In this document: in pieces, positions 44,562 through 54,148 of the stretch
Layout of the letters: the number at the start of each line of letters is the position of its first letter
Position numbering within the stretch: the first letter of the stretch is position 1
Origin: Lichenibacterium dinghuense
Lineage (GTDB): Bacteria; Pseudomonadota; Alphaproteobacteria; Rhizobiales; Beijerinckiaceae
Assembly: GCF_021730615.1 (NCBI RefSeq)
Contig: NZ_JAJLMN010000001.1
Coordinates: forward strand, 1,426,501 to 1,490,500
Direction: 5' to 3'
DNA: 64,000 nt
The notes under the pieces: generated by a model
Told to the model about the DNA's origin: nothing
What the model saw: the letters and a program-made list of their open reading frames with translations, nothing else
The model's database searches: none
Translations under genes and position numbers: made by a program

Positions 44562-46367
44562 TTGACCGAGACCTACCGCGCCCATGCGATGCCGCATGGC
44601 GCACAATGGGCGGCCCATATCGGGACCCGTTTCCGCCTCTGGGCCCCGGCCCACCCCCGCATCGACCTGGTCATCGAAGGGCGCGACCCGCTGCCCATGG
44701 AGGACATCGGCAACGGGTGGCGCGAGCGCGTGGTGCGCGACGCCGAGCCGGGCACGCTCTACCGCTTCCGCCTGCCGGACGGGCTGCTGGTGCCCGACCC
44801 CGCCTCGCGGTTCCAGCCGCGGGACGTGCACGGCCCGAGCGAGGTGATCGACCCCACCGAATACCGCTGGCGCGACGAGGCGTGGGAGGGCCGGCCCTGG
44901 CACGAGGCCGTGGTCTACGAGCTGCACGTCGGCGCCTTCACGCCCGAGGGCACGTTCCGCGCCGCGATCGGCAAGCTCGACCACCTGGCCGCGGTCGGCG
45001 TCAACGCCGTCGAGGTGATGCCGGTCGGCGACTTCCCGGGCGCGCGCAACTGGGGCTACGACGGCGTGCTGCCCTACGCGCCGGACGCTTCCTACGGCCG
45101 CCCGGAGGACTTCAAGGCCTTCGTCGAGGCCGCGCACCTGCGCGGCATCTCGGTGATCCTCGACGTTGTCTACAACCACTTCGGGCCGGACGGGAACTAC
45201 CTGTCGCTCTACGCGCCGGGCTTCTTCACCGAGCGCCACCACACCCCCTGGGGCATCGCGGTCAACTACGACGGCGAGCACAGCCGCCCGGTGCGCGACT
45301 TCGCCATCCACAACGCGCTCTACTGGCTCGAGGAATACCACCTCGACGGGCTCCGGCTCGACGCCGTCCACGCCATCATCGACGACACCACGCCCCACCT
45401 CCTGCACGAGCTGTCCGTGCGGGCCCGCCACGCCACGCTGAACCGGCCGCTCCACCTCATCCTCGAGAACGAGGAGAACGCCGCGAGCCGCCTGCTGCGC
45501 TCGGACGGCGGCCGCGCCGAGCGCTACACGGCGCAGTGGAACGACGACGTCCACCACGTGCTCCACGTCGCGGCCTCGGGCGAGGGCGATTCCTATTACG
45601 CGGAATACATCGGCGACACCGACAAGCTCGGCCGGGCGCTGGCGCAGGGCTTCGCCTTCCAGGGCGAGATGATGCGCTTCCGCGGTACCCCGCGCGGCGA
45701 GCCCTCGGGCGAGCTGCCGCCGACCGCCTTCGTGAGCTTCGTGCAGAACCACGACCAGATCGGCAACCGCGCCTTCGGCGACCGCCTGAACGGCTTCGCG
45801 CCGCCCGAGGCCGTGCGGGCCGTCTCGGCCGTGTGCCTGCTGCTGCCGCAGGTGCCCATGCTGTTCATGGGCGAGGAATGGGGCGCCGAGACGCCGTTCC
45901 CGTTCTTCTGCGACTTCTCTGGCGACCTCGCCGACGCGATCCGGGACGGGCGCCGCGAGGAGTTCAAGCACTTCCCGGCCTTCCGCGACGAGGCGGCGCG
46001 CGACCGCATCCCCGACCCCACGGCGGAGGCAACCTTTCTGTCGGCCAAGCTCGACTGGGACGAGGTCGACACCGACGCGCTCGGCCGCACGCGGGCGCTG
46101 CTCGCGCGGCGCCAGGCCGAGGTGGCGCCGCTCGTGGCCCGCATCGGCGCCCACGCTGGCTCCTACGAGATCCTCGGCCGCGGGGCCGTGACGGTGCGCT
46201 GGCGCACGGAGGACGGCGACGAGCTGCGCCTCGACGCCAACCTCAAGGCGGACCCGCAGGGCGGCTTCTCGGACGTCGCGGGCCGCGAGATCTGGCGCGA
46301 GGGCGAGGTGTCGGGCGCCCGCCTCGCCCCCTGGACGGTGCGCTGGTCCGTCCACAGGGCCCGGTGA
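44562..46367 (+). CDS. treZ: Malto-oligosyltrehalose trehalohydrolase TreZ
   Basis: Releases trehalose from the end of maltooligosyl-trehalose made by TreY. The 601-residue product has an N-terminal E-set domain (GTRFRLWAPAHPRIDLVIEG), then a GH13 barrel with VVYELHVGAFTPEGTFRAAI, GVNAVEVMPVGDFPGARNWG, LDVVYNHFGPDGNYL, the nucleophile DGLRLDAVHAI, the acid/base LHLILENEENAAS and FVQNHDQIGNRAFG. ATG at 44589 is an alternative to TTG at 44562, which has TAAGG upstream. The 56-base gap to treY suggests one transcript. Confidence 0.95.
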   Translation: MTETYRAHAMPHGAQWAAHIGTRFRLWAPAHPRIDLVIEGRDPLPMEDIGNGWRERVVRDAEPGTLYRFRLPDGLLVPDPASRFQPRDVHGPSEVIDPTEYRWRDEAWEGRPWHEAVVYELHVGAFTPEGTFRAAIGKLDHLAAVGVNAVEVMPVGDFPGARNWGYDGVLPYAPDASYGRPEDFKAFVEAAHLRGISVILDVVYNHFGPDGNYLSLYAPGFFTERHHTPWGIAVNYDGEHSRPVRDFAIHNALYWLEEYHLDGLRLDAVHAIIDDTTPHLLHELSVRARHATLNRPLHLILENEENAASRLLRSDGGRAERYTAQWNDDVHHVLHVAASGEGDSYYAEYIGDTDKLGRALAQGFAFQGEMMRFRGTPRGEPSGELPPTAFVSFVQNHDQIGNRAFGDRLNGFAPPEAVRAVSAVCLLLPQVPMLFMGEEWGAETPFPFFCDFSGDLADAIRDGRREEFKHFPAFRDEAARDRIPDPTAEATFLSAKLDWDEVDTDALGRTRALLARRQAEVAPLVARIGAHAGSYEILGRGAVTVRWRTEDGDELRLDANLKADPQGGFSDVAGREIWREGEVSGARLAPWTVRWSVHRAR

Positions 46368-46423
46368 ACCTCGACGGGGGTTCGGACCTTTAAGGTCCGA
46401 CGATTTCAGCGAGGATTTCGCCC

Positions 46424-49192
46424 GTGACGCCCCGCGCCACCTACCGCCTGCAGTTCACCCCCGACTTCGGCTTCGACGCCGCGGCCGACCTCGCCCCCTA
46501 CCTGGCGAAGCTCGGCGTCAGCCACCTCTACGCCTCGCCCTATTTCAAGGCGCGGCCGGGCTCGACGCACGGCTACGACATCACCGACCACAACGTGTTC
46601 AACCCCGAGCTCGGCGGCGCGCAGGCCTTCGCCCGCATGTCCGCCGCGCTGAAGAAGGCGGGGCTGAAGCAGATCGTCGACTTCGTGCCGAACCACATGG
46701 GCGTCGGCGGCGCCGACAACCCGTTCTGGCTCGACGTGCTCGAATGGGGCCGCGACTCGGCCTATGCGGGCTGGTTCGACATCGACTGGGATTCGGAGCA
46801 GAGCTACCTGCAGGACAAGCTGCTCGTGCCGATCCTCGGCGGCCAGTACGGCGTCGAGCTCGCCGACGGCAAGCTCGCCCTGAAGTTCGACGCCAAGACG
46901 GGTTCCTTCGCGGTCTGGGCCTACGATACCCACATGCTGCCGGTCTGCCCCGTCCACTACGGGCAGATCCTCGGCGACGACGACGAGACGCTCGACCGGA
47001 TCGGCGACGGCTTCTCGGGCCTGCCGAACTGGCGCCCGCAGGTGCTGCGCCGCGCCGAGGGGCTGAAGGCCGAGCTCGTCGAGCTCGTGCGCGAGCGGCC
47101 CGAGATCGCCGAGGCCATCGGGGCGGCCGTGGCCCGGATGAACGGCACGCCGGGCGAGCCGAAGAGCTGGGCCCGGCTCGACCGCCTCATCGCCAAGCAG
47201 TCCTGGCGGGCCGCGCAGTTCCGCACGGCCGCGGACGACATCAACTACCGCCGCTTCTTCAACATCAACGACCTCGCCGGCCTGCGCATGGAGCTGCCGG
47301 CGGTGTTCGACACGACGCACCGGCTCGTCGCCACCATGCTGCGCGACGGAACGATCGACGGGCTGCGCATCGACCACATCGACGGCCTGCTCGACCCGGA
47401 AGGCTACCTCAAGCGCCTTCGCGCCCGCGCGCCCGACCGCCAGGGGCAGGCGCCCTACCTCGTGGTCGAGAAGATCCTCGGCCCCGGCGAGCCGCTGCGC
47501 CCCGGATGGCCGGTCGACGGCACCACGGGCTACGAGGTGACCAACCAGCTCCTGGAGCTGATGGTGGACCCGGCCAACGAGGCGTCGTTCTCCCGCATCT
47601 ACGCCGACTTCGCCGGCGAGGCGGAGGTGTTCGCGAAGACGCTGCGGGCCTCCAAGAAGCTCATCATGGACAACGAGATGTCGTCCGAGCTGAACAGCCT
47701 CGCCCGCGAGATCACCCGCATCGCCCGGCACAACCCGAAGACGTCGGACTTCACGCGCAACATCATCCGCCGCGCGCTGCGCGAGGTGGTGGCCAACTTC
47801 CCCGTCTACCGCACCTACCTCGACTTCGACGGGCGGCCGACCGAGGCCGACCGGCAGTCGCTCGACACGGCCGTCTCGGCCGCGCGGCGCAGCCTCGGCG
47901 CGGTGGACGGCTCGGTCTTCACCTTCCTGTACGACCTCCTGACCGGCGACCTCGTGGCCGGGCCGAAGAGCGGCCTCAGCCGCAACGCCGTGCTGCACGC
48001 CGCCATGCGGTTCCAGCAATACACGGGGCCGGTCACCGCCAAGGGGCTGGAGGACACGGCCTTCTACCGCTTCAACCGCTTCATCGCGCTGAACGAGGTC
48101 GGCGGCCATCCCTCGACCTTCGGCCGGCCGCTCCAGGCCTTCCACGACGCCAACGCCGAGCGGGCCGAGCACTGGCCCCACGCGATGCTGACGACCTCGA
48201 CCCACGACACCAAGCGCGGCGAGGACACGCGCGCGCGGCTCGCGGCCCTGTCCGAGTTCCCGGACGCCTGGGCCGAGGCCGCCACCGCCTGGGGCAAGCT
48301 GCTGAGCCCCGCGCCGGCCGACGCCGACCCCGACCGCCAGCCCGACCGCAACGACGAATACGCCCTGCTCCAGCTCGTCGTCGGCACCTGTCCGGTCGAG
48401 CTGCTCGACGGCGAGCGCGACCCCGAGGCGGTGAAGGCCTTCGCGGATCGCATCAAGGCCGCCATGACCAAGAGCATGCGCGAAGCCAAGGTGCATTCCA
48501 CCTGGTCCGACCCCAACGAGGCCTACGAGGGGGCGACGCTGGCCTTCGTCGACCGCATGCTGACGGGCGAGCGGTCGGAAGCCTTCTGGTCGGCGTCGCT
48601 GCCCTTCATCCGGCACGTCGCCAAGCTCGGCGCCCAGAACAGCGTGGTGCAGACCGTGCTGAAGCTGACCATCCCCGGCATGCCCGACATCTACCAGGGC
48701 TGCGAGCTGTGGGACTTCTCCATGGTCGACCCCGACAACCGGCGCCCGGTCGACTTCGCCGCGCGGGCGGCCGCGCTCGACGCCGCCGAGGCCGACATGG
48801 CGCGGGGCCGCGCGGAGGCGCTGGCCTCCTACGCCGAGACGTGGCGCGACGGCCGGCTGAAGCTGGCCCTGACGACCGCGTTGCTGGAGCTGCGGCGCGA
48901 TCACGCCGCGCTCTTCGCCGACGGCAGCTACGAGGCCGTGGCGGCTACCGGCCCCGGGGCCGACGCGGTCTGCGCGTTCCGCCGCCAGGCGGGCGCCGAC
49001 GAGGCCGTGGTCGCGGTGGCGCGCTTCCCCGGCCGGCGCGAGGCGTCGGGCTTCGACGGCGCGACGGCGCTGCCCCTCCCCGCGGGCCGCTGGACCGATG
49101 CCCTGACGGGGCGCAGCTTCGAGGGCGGCTCGGTCGGCGCCGGAAAGCTGTTCGCCGCGATCCCGGCGGCCGTGCTGATCCGGGAAGGCTGA
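46424..49192 (+). CDS. treY: Malto-oligosyltrehalose synthase TreY
   Basis: Turns the reducing end of a maltodextrin into a trehalose unit by intramolecular transglucosylation. The 922-residue product opens ATYRLQFTPDFGFDAAADLA and YLAKLGVSHLYASPYFKARP followed by GSTHGYDITDHN, the classic TreY start. IDGLRIDHIDGLLDPEGYLK carries the nucleophile Asp and YLVVEKILGPGE the acid/base Glu. LTTSTHDTKRGEDTRARL and GMPDIYQGCELWDFSMVDPD are also characteristic. The GTG at 46424 has GAGG upstream. With treZ and glgX it forms a complete TreXYZ route from glycogen to trehalose, a compatible solute. Confidence 0.96.
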   Translation: MTPRATYRLQFTPDFGFDAAADLAPYLAKLGVSHLYASPYFKARPGSTHGYDITDHNVFNPELGGAQAFARMSAALKKAGLKQIVDFVPNHMGVGGADNPFWLDVLEWGRDSAYAGWFDIDWDSEQSYLQDKLLVPILGGQYGVELADGKLALKFDAKTGSFAVWAYDTHMLPVCPVHYGQILGDDDETLDRIGDGFSGLPNWRPQVLRRAEGLKAELVELVRERPEIAEAIGAAVARMNGTPGEPKSWARLDRLIAKQSWRAAQFRTAADDINYRRFFNINDLAGLRMELPAVFDTTHRLVATMLRDGTIDGLRIDHIDGLLDPEGYLKRLRARAPDRQGQAPYLVVEKILGPGEPLRPGWPVDGTTGYEVTNQLLELMVDPANEASFSRIYADFAGEAEVFAKTLRASKKLIMDNEMSSELNSLAREITRIARHNPKTSDFTRNIIRRALREVVANFPVYRTYLDFDGRPTEADRQSLDTAVSAARRSLGAVDGSVFTFLYDLLTGDLVAGPKSGLSRNAVLHAAMRFQQYTGPVTAKGLEDTAFYRFNRFIALNEVGGHPSTFGRPLQAFHDANAERAEHWPHAMLTTSTHDTKRGEDTRARLAALSEFPDAWAEAATAWGKLLSPAPADADPDRQPDRNDEYALLQLVVGTCPVELLDGERDPEAVKAFADRIKAAMTKSMREAKVHSTWSDPNEAYEGATLAFVDRMLTGERSEAFWSASLPFIRHVAKLGAQNSVVQTVLKLTIPGMPDIYQGCELWDFSMVDPDNRRPVDFAARAAALDAAEADMARGRAEALASYAETWRDGRLKLALTTALLELRRDHAALFADGSYEAVAATGPGADAVCAFRRQAGADEAVVAVARFPGRREASGFDGATALPLPAGRWTDALTGRSFEGGSVGAGKLFAAIPAAVLIREG

Positions 49193-49201
49193 GCGCCCGC
49201 C

Positions 49202-49237
49202 CCGGGGGCTGCCGGGTTCGTGCGACCCGGCACCCCG
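49202..49237 (+). terminator. Hairpin after treY
   Basis: An inner stem GCCGGGT / ACCCGGC and outer pairing CCGGGG / CCCCGG form a long hairpin about 10 bases after the treY stop. A short CTTCTTT follows later; termination is likely but not certain. Confidence 0.45.
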
Positions 49238-49289
49238 GAGGCTTCGCCCTTCTTTGCGGAGGGGAGAAGGGCATGCCGCCTCTGTCGCG

Positions 49290-49646
49290 TCATGCGGGGC
49301 CTCGATCGTCCCGCTCTCGCGCGGCGCGGCGCCCGTCGATGCTCGCGGCGTTGAGGGCGGGCAGGCGCTCCGGCCGCGCCGCCACCTCCTCGGCCACCGC
49401 CAGGGCGGCGGCGAGCTGGGCGTCGGTCATGTGGCGCAGGGCCGGCCGCCTCACCGTCGCGGTCCAGGGCGCGCCGAGCGCCGCGTCGAGGCAGACGCGC
49501 ATGAAGCAGTGGTCGAGGTGGATCGGCCAGCGGTGCTCCCGCGCCATGCCGGGCAGCACGGCGCGGGTCAGCTCCAGCCAGCGCGCCGCGGCGCGCTGAC
49601 GGGCCGCGTCTGGGGCGCCCGCCTCGCCGAACAGGTTCCGATCCAC
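49290..49646 (-). CDS. Hypothetical protein downstream of nadC
   Basis: A 118-residue soluble protein, not recognised by name. Conserved-looking parts are RWLELTRAVLPGMAREHRWP, IHLDHCFMRVCLDAALGAPW and ALRHMTDAQLAAALAVAEEV. The GTG start follows the nadC stop by 3 bases, so it is probably the last gene of the nadQ-nadABC group. Small proteins with this DHCF-type centre occur in other alphaproteobacteria, but I know of no demonstrated activity. The His/Cys/Asp residues in the centre might bind a metal. Confidence 0.65.
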   Translation of the reverse strand: MDRNLFGEAGAPDAARQRAAARWLELTRAVLPGMAREHRWPIHLDHCFMRVCLDAALGAPWTATVRRPALRHMTDAQLAAALAVAEEVAARPERLPALNAASIDGRRAARERDDRGPA

Positions 49647-49649
49647 GCC

Positions 49650-50513
49650 TCAGGTCCGGTGGTCGAGGCCGATGTCGAGCACCGGCGCGCTGTGGGTCAG
49701 CCAGCCGACCGAGATCAGGTCGACGCCCGACGCCGCGACGGCCTCCGCCGTGGCGGGGGTGATCCGGCCGGAGGCTTCCGTGACGGCGCGGCCGGCGACG
49801 CGCTCCACCGCGCGGGCCAAGGTCTCCGGTCCCATGTTGTCGAGCAGCACGGCGTCGACGCCCGCCTCCAGCGCCTCGTCGAGCTGGTCGAGGCTGTCCA
49901 CCTCGACCTCGACCTTGACGAGGTGGCCCACGGCGGCCCGGGCCCGCGCGATGGCCGGGCGGATGCCGCCCACCACGGCCACGTGGTTGTCCTTGATCAG
50001 CACGGCGTCGTCGAGGCCGAAGCGGTGGTTCGAGCCGCCGCCGGCCCGCACCGCATGCTTCTCGAAGGCGCGCAGGCCGGGCGTGGTCTTGCGCGTGCAG
50101 CAGATCCGCGCGCGGTGGGTGCGCACGGCGTGGACGATCGAGGCCGTGACGGTGGCGACGCCACTGAGGTGGGACAGGAAGTTCAGCGCCGTGCGCTCGG
50201 CCGTCAGCACGCCGCGGGCGGGCCCGCGCACGAGGGCGATGACGTCGCCGGGCGCGACCGCGCTGCCGTCCGGCCGCTCGACCGCGATCGCGATGCCGGG
50301 CTCGATCAGCTCGAAGGCGAGCCGCGCGAGGTCGAGCCCCGCCACGACGCCGGGCTGGCGCGCCACCAGCGCGGTCTCGGTGCGGAGGCCGGGGGGCACC
50401 AGCGCGTCGGTCGTGATGTCGCCGGCGCGGCCGAGATCCTCCAGCAGCGCCGCGCGCACCGCCGGCTCCAGCATGACGCGGGGCAGCGGGGACAGGGGCA
50501 TGTCGCGGTCCAT
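49650..50513 (-). CDS. nadC: Nicotinate-nucleotide pyrophosphorylase (carboxylating)
   Basis: Makes nicotinate mononucleotide from quinolinate and PRPP. The 287-residue product has DLGRAGDITTDALVPPG, AERTALNFLSHLSGVATVTA, ICCTRKTTPGLRAFEKHAVR with the phosphate-binding residues, GGGSNHRFGLDDAVLIKDNH and VDAVLLDNMGPETL. Length and motifs are normal. The start at 50513 lies two bases after the nadB stop, so nadA, nadB and nadC are one operon. Confidence 0.96.
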   Translation of the reverse strand: MDRDMPLSPLPRVMLEPAVRAALLEDLGRAGDITTDALVPPGLRTETALVARQPGVVAGLDLARLAFELIEPGIAIAVERPDGSAVAPGDVIALVRGPARGVLTAERTALNFLSHLSGVATVTASIVHAVRTHRARICCTRKTTPGLRAFEKHAVRAGGGSNHRFGLDDAVLIKDNHVAVVGGIRPAIARARAAVGHLVKVEVEVDSLDQLDEALEAGVDAVLLDNMGPETLARAVERVAGRAVTEASGRITPATAEAVAASGVDLISVGWLTHSAPVLDIGLDHRT

Positions 50514-50515
50514 GG

Positions 50516-52045
50516 TCAAGCGTCCTCGAACGTGTGGGCGCGCGCGGACGCGAACGTCTCGGCCAGCGTGGCGGAGCGGCTGCGGGCCGCGGCGGGATCG
50601 GCCTCCGGCGCGTCGGTGCGGTGGTGGGCGCCGCGGCTCTCGCGCCGCTCCAGCGCCGCCGTCGCGATCATCAGGCCCACGGCGGCGGGATCGGCCGCGG
50701 GCCCGGCGCCCTCGGCCAGCGGCAGCAGCGCCGCCACGGCGGCGGCGAGGCCGGCGCGGTCGCGCAGCACGCCGGCGCCGGCCGACACGAGGCCGCGCAC
50801 CGGCGCGGGATCGGGCCGCGCCGGCACGGGGGCGGGCTCGAAGCGCAGAGGCCGGCCGGCGGGGGTGCCGGCGAGGTCCTCGGCGACCCATCCGGCGCAG
50901 ACCGCCGCCTCCAACAGTGAGTTGGAGGCGAGGCGGTTGGCGCCGTGCAGCCCCGTCGAGGCCGCCTCGCCGCAGGCCCACAGGCCCTCGACGCTGGAGC
51001 GGCCCGCCGCGTCGACCGCGATGCCGCCCATGCCGTAATGGGCCGCGGGCCGCACGGGGATCGGCTCGCGCGCGGGGTCGATCCCCGCCGCGGCGCAGAG
51101 CGCGGTGACGCTCGGGAAGCGCGCCGCGAATCCGCCGCCGATCGCGGCCCGCGCGTCGAGGAACACGCGGTGGCCCGCGGCGGCGTGGCGCCACAAGGCG
51201 CGGGCCACGACGTCGCGCGGGGCGAGTTCCCGGCCCGGCACGCCCGCCATGAAGCGCGCCCCCGCCTCGTCGACCAGCACCGCGCCGTCGCCCCGCACGG
51301 CCTCGCTGACGAGCGGCAGGGGATCGCGCCCGCAGTCGAGCGCGGTCGGGTGGAACTGCACGAACTCCATGTCGCGCAGGCGCGCGCCGGCGCGGGCCGC
51401 GAGCGCCAGGCCCGAGCCCCAGGCGCCGAGCGGGCTGGTGCCGTGGCGGTAGAGGCCGGCGACCCCGCCCGTGGCGATCACGAGGCGGCGCGTCGGCAGC
51501 AGCATCGCCCCGTCCGGCCCCGCGGCGACGAGGCCCGCGACGCGCCCGTCCGCCACGAGGATGCGGCGCGCCTCGACGCCGGACAGGAGCGCGACCGACG
51601 GGGTCGCGCGCGCGGCGGCGAGGGCGGCGCGCAGCACCTCGCGGCCGGTGCCGTCGCCCATCGCGTGGACGATGCGGTGGCGCCCGTGCGCGGCCTCGCG
51701 CCCGAGGCGGAGCGCGCCGTCCGGCCGCCGGTCGAAGCGGGCGCCGAGGCGGGCGAGATCGTCGATCGCGGCCGGGCCGGCGCTTAGGATGCGGCGGGCC
51801 ACCGCGGGGTCGCAGAGCCCGTCGCCGGCGTGGAGCGTGTCGGCGAGGTGCTGCTCGGGGTCGTCGCCCTCGCCCACCGCCGCCGCGATGCCGCCCTGCG
51901 CCCAGGCCGACGAGGCCTCGACGCCGAAGGGCGCCTTCGACAGGACGATGCAGGGCTCGGGCGCGAGGCGCAGCGCCACGGTCAGCCCGGCGAGGCCGCC
52001 GCCGACGATCACGGCGCGGCCCTGCACGTCGAAGGGCGCACTCAT
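50516..52045 (-). CDS. nadB: L-aspartate oxidase
   Basis: FAD enzyme that oxidises L-aspartate to iminoaspartate, the substrate of NadA. The 509-residue product begins with the FAD-binding [16 protein letters not shown]. It also has [69 protein letters not shown] and [20 protein letters not shown]. The C-terminal roughly 100 residues are the helical bundle. Its ATG overlaps the nadA stop (ATGA). Slightly shorter than many homologues, but all key regions are present. Confidence 0.95.
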   Translation of the reverse strand: MSAPFDVQGRAVIVGGGLAGLTVALRLAPEPCIVLSKAPFGVEASSAWAQGGIAAAVGEGDDPEQHLADTLHAGDGLCDPAVARRILSAGPAAIDDLARLGARFDRRPDGALRLGREAAHGRHRIVHAMGDGTGREVLRAALAAARATPSVALLSGVEARRILVADGRVAGLVAAGPDGAMLLPTRRLVIATGGVAGLYRHGTSPLGAWGSGLALAARAGARLRDMEFVQFHPTALDCGRDPLPLVSEAVRGDGAVLVDEAGARFMAGVPGRELAPRDVVARALWRHAAAGHRVFLDARAAIGGGFAARFPSVTALCAAAGIDPAREPIPVRPAAHYGMGGIAVDAAGRSSVEGLWACGEAASTGLHGANRLASNSLLEAAVCAGWVAEDLAGTPAGRPLRFEPAPVPARPDPAPVRGLVSAGAGVLRDRAGLAAAVAALLPLAEGAGPAADPAAVGLMIATAALERRESRGAHHRTDAPEADPAAARSRSATLAETFASARAHTFEDA

Positions 52046-53025
52046 CGGACCGCCAGCATGCGCTCGACGGCGCGGCGCGCCGGCGCCGCCACGGCGGGGT
52101 CGATCGTCACCTCGTGCGTCAGGGTTTCCAGCGCGCGGCGGATGTTGCCGAGCGAGATGCGCTTCATGTGCGGGCACAGGTTGCAGGGCCGCACGAAGTC
52201 GATCTCGGGGTGACGCGCCGCGACGTTGTCGCTCATCGAGCATTCGGTGAGCAGCATCACCTTGGCGGGCCGCTCCCGCTCGACGAAGTCCTGCATCATG
52301 GCGGTGGAGCCGGAGAAGTCAGCCTCGGCCATGACCTCGGGCGGGCACTCGGGGTGGGCCAGCACGACGACGCCGGGGTGGGCCTCGCGGAACTCGCGCA
52401 CCTCGGCCGGGGTGAAGCGTTCGTGCACCTCGCAATGGCCGCGCCACGGGATCAGCTCGACATCGGTCTCGGCCTGGACGTTGCGGGCCAGGAACTCGTC
52501 GGGCAGCATCAGCACGCGCGGCACGCCGAGCGACTCGACCACGGCCTTGGCGTTGCCCGAGGTGCAGCAGACGTCCGACTCCGCCTTCACGGCCGCCGAG
52601 GTGTTGACGTAGGTGACCACCGGCACGCCGGGGTACTGCCGCCGCAGAGCCCTGACGTCCTCGGCCGTGATCGAGTCCGCGAGCGAGCAGCCGGCGCGGG
52701 CATCGGGGATCAGCACGGTCTTGCCGGGGTTCAGCAGCTTGGCGGTCTCGGCCATGAAGTGCACGCCGGCCAGCACGATCACGTCGGCGTCGGTGGTCGC
52801 GGCCTCGCGGGCCAGCGCCAGGCTGTCGCCGACGATGTCGGCCACGCAGTGGAAGATCTCCGGCGTCTGGTAGTTGTGGGCCAGCACCACCGCGTTGCGC
52901 CGCCGCTTCAGCTCCAGGATGGCGTCCACGTCGCCCGCGAAGGCGGGCCACTCGAAGGCCGGAACGACCCCGCGCACGCGCTCGTAGAGCGGCGCCGTGC
53001 GGGACAGGAGGGCTTCGGTGAGCAT
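52042..53025 (-). CDS. nadA: Quinolinate synthase
   Basis: 4Fe-4S enzyme that condenses iminoaspartate and dihydroxyacetone phosphate to quinolinate. The 327-residue product has [20 protein letters not shown], the first cluster Cys in [45 protein letters not shown] with the second Cys, and the C-terminal cluster Cys in [13 protein letters not shown]. The start at 53025 lies just after a likely operator. First gene of the nadABC operon. Confidence 0.96.
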   Translation of the reverse strand: MLTEALLSRTAPLYERVRGVVPAFEWPAFAGDVDAILELKRRRNAVVLAHNYQTPEIFHCVADIVGDSLALAREAATTDADVIVLAGVHFMAETAKLLNPGKTVLIPDARAGCSLADSITAEDVRALRRQYPGVPVVTYVNTSAAVKAESDVCCTSGNAKAVVESLGVPRVLMLPDEFLARNVQAETDVELIPWRGHCEVHERFTPAEVREFREAHPGVVVLAHPECPPEVMAEADFSGSTAMMQDFVERERPAKVMLLTECSMSDNVAARHPEIDFVRPCNLCPHMKRISLGNIRRALETLTHEVTIDPAVAAPARRAVERMLAVR

Positions 53026-53029
53026 GGCA

Positions 53030-53088
53030 TTGTGCTCCAAATGAGCATTAGATGGGCATAGACTGGTCCTGAGCATAAGCCCTGTCAA
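53030..53088 (-). promoter_or_regulatory. nadABC promoter/operator region
   Basis: Reading leftward, a TTGACA -35 element lies at 53088-53083 with only a weak -10. Two direct copies of TGAGCAT[T/A]A (plus-strand 53042-53050 and 53070-53078) lie 28 bases apart. The one nearer the gene is half of a perfect TGCTC-CAAAT-GAGCA inverted repeat (53033-53047). The adjacent NadQ-type gene makes this a candidate NadQ operator. Confidence 0.55.
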
Positions 53089-53103
53089 GGGGAGGCGCGG
53101 TCT

Positions 53104-54045
53104 TCAGCTCCGCGCGAGCGGCAGCTTCGATCCGGCGACGGCGCGCTCGTCCACCACGTCGCCGCGGAAGCGCACGAGGCGCGCCGGGCGCCCGCCCGTG
53201 TCGGCGGCGATCTCGCCCGTCTCCTCGACGAAGTCCTGCGACTCGATGAGGCGGCGGAAGTTGCCCTTGTGGACGGGGCGGCCGGCGATGCCCTCGACCG
53301 AGCGCTGGAGCTGGAACAGCGTGAAGCTCGGCGGCATCAACTCGAACACCACGGGGCGGTATTTGATCTTGGCCCGCAGCCGCGCCATGGCGGTGGCGAG
53401 GATGCGCCGGTGGTCGGACAGCATGGGTGCGCCGGGCGCGACACCGCCGCCCGCCTCGGGCACGAGGCCGGCCTCGTAGAGCAGCTCGTAGCGCTGGAGC
53501 ACCAGCTCCTCGTTCCAGGGCCGCCCGTCGAGCCCGAAGGTGCCGGCCGCGCGGGCGCGGCGGGCGGCGCGGAGCGCCCCGTCCGGCGCCGCCTCGGCCC
53601 AGGCGGCCAGCGCCGGGGCGATGACCTCGGGGATCGCGGGCGGCGGCCCGGCCCGGTGGTCCTCCCAGGGGAACCGGCCGTACCAGTCGCGCCAGCCCGC
53701 CTCACCGCCTTCGACGGTCGCGGGCAGCTCGCGCGTGAGGCCGAGGTAGCTGACGGAGATGCGGCGCTCCTCCTCGCCCCCGCGGTCGCGGTCCGCGAAG
53801 GTGTAGAGCTGCTCGACGTAGCCGAGCGGGTGGTGGGTCTGCTCCTCCACCCAGGCCCGCAGGCCCGACTGCAGCGAGCGATGCTCCAGCGCGAAGGGGC
53901 CGGAGGGGAGCGCGCGGCCGTCCTCGATGGTGAGCACGCGCGGCGTCCCCGCCGTCACGGCCACCAGCACCGCGATGAGTTCCGCCCCGACCGCCCGCGC
54001 CCCGCTCAACTCCGCCCCCTTCTGTCCGACGGCGTCGCATAGCAC
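53104..54045 (-). CDS. nadQ: NadQ-type (NUDIX plus winged-helix) regulator of NAD synthesis
   Basis: Resembles COG4111, NrtR-like proteins of alphaproteobacteria in which a degenerate NUDIX domain senses a nucleotide and a C-terminal winged helix binds DNA. Residues about 20-130 are NUDIX-like (GAELIAVLVAVTAGTPRVLT, GLRAWVEEQTHHPLGYVEQL, YTFADRDRG). Residues about 215-290 form the winged helix (YRPVVFELMPPSFTLFQLQR, GRPVHKGNFRRLIES). The GTG start at 54045 is the first usable one. Just upstream of nadA on the same strand, it is expected to repress nadABC in response to NAD status. Confidence 0.82.
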   Translation of the reverse strand: MLCDAVGQKGAELSGARAVGAELIAVLVAVTAGTPRVLTIEDGRALPSGPFALEHRSLQSGLRAWVEEQTHHPLGYVEQLYTFADRDRGGEEERRISVSYLGLTRELPATVEGGEAGWRDWYGRFPWEDHRAGPPPAIPEVIAPALAAWAEAAPDGALRAARRARAAGTFGLDGRPWNEELVLQRYELLYEAGLVPEAGGGVAPGAPMLSDHRRILATAMARLRAKIKYRPVVFELMPPSFTLFQLQRSVEGIAGRPVHKGNFRRLIESQDFVEETGEIAADTGGRPARLVRFRGDVVDERAVAGSKLPLARS

Positions 54046-54064
54046 GCGCGCGGCGAGGGTGCGG

Positions 54065-54136
54065 GCCGGCTTATTTAAGCCGGCTTACATTCCGGGGACG
54101 CTTATTAAAGCGAAGGGCCGATCGCTTTAATAAGCG
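54065..54136. promoter_or_regulatory. Array of three TTA-rich palindromes upstream of nadQ
   Basis: Site 1 (54065-54084) is GCCGGCTTATTTAAGCCGGC, symmetric except at the centre. Sites 2 (54099-54112, CGCTTATTAAAGCG) and 3 (54123-54136) are exact 14-bp reverse complements of each other and each nearly symmetric. The array ends 13 bases before the stop of the next leftward gene, so it serves nadQ. The motif differs from that before nadA. Confidence 0.6.
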
Positions 54137-54148
54137 ATCTGTCAAGCC

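Noticed and set aside
54099..54136. Hairpin from the two 14-bp inverted copies read as a terminator
   Set aside because: No U-tract follows on either strand, and the separate near-symmetry of each copy favours protein-binding sites.
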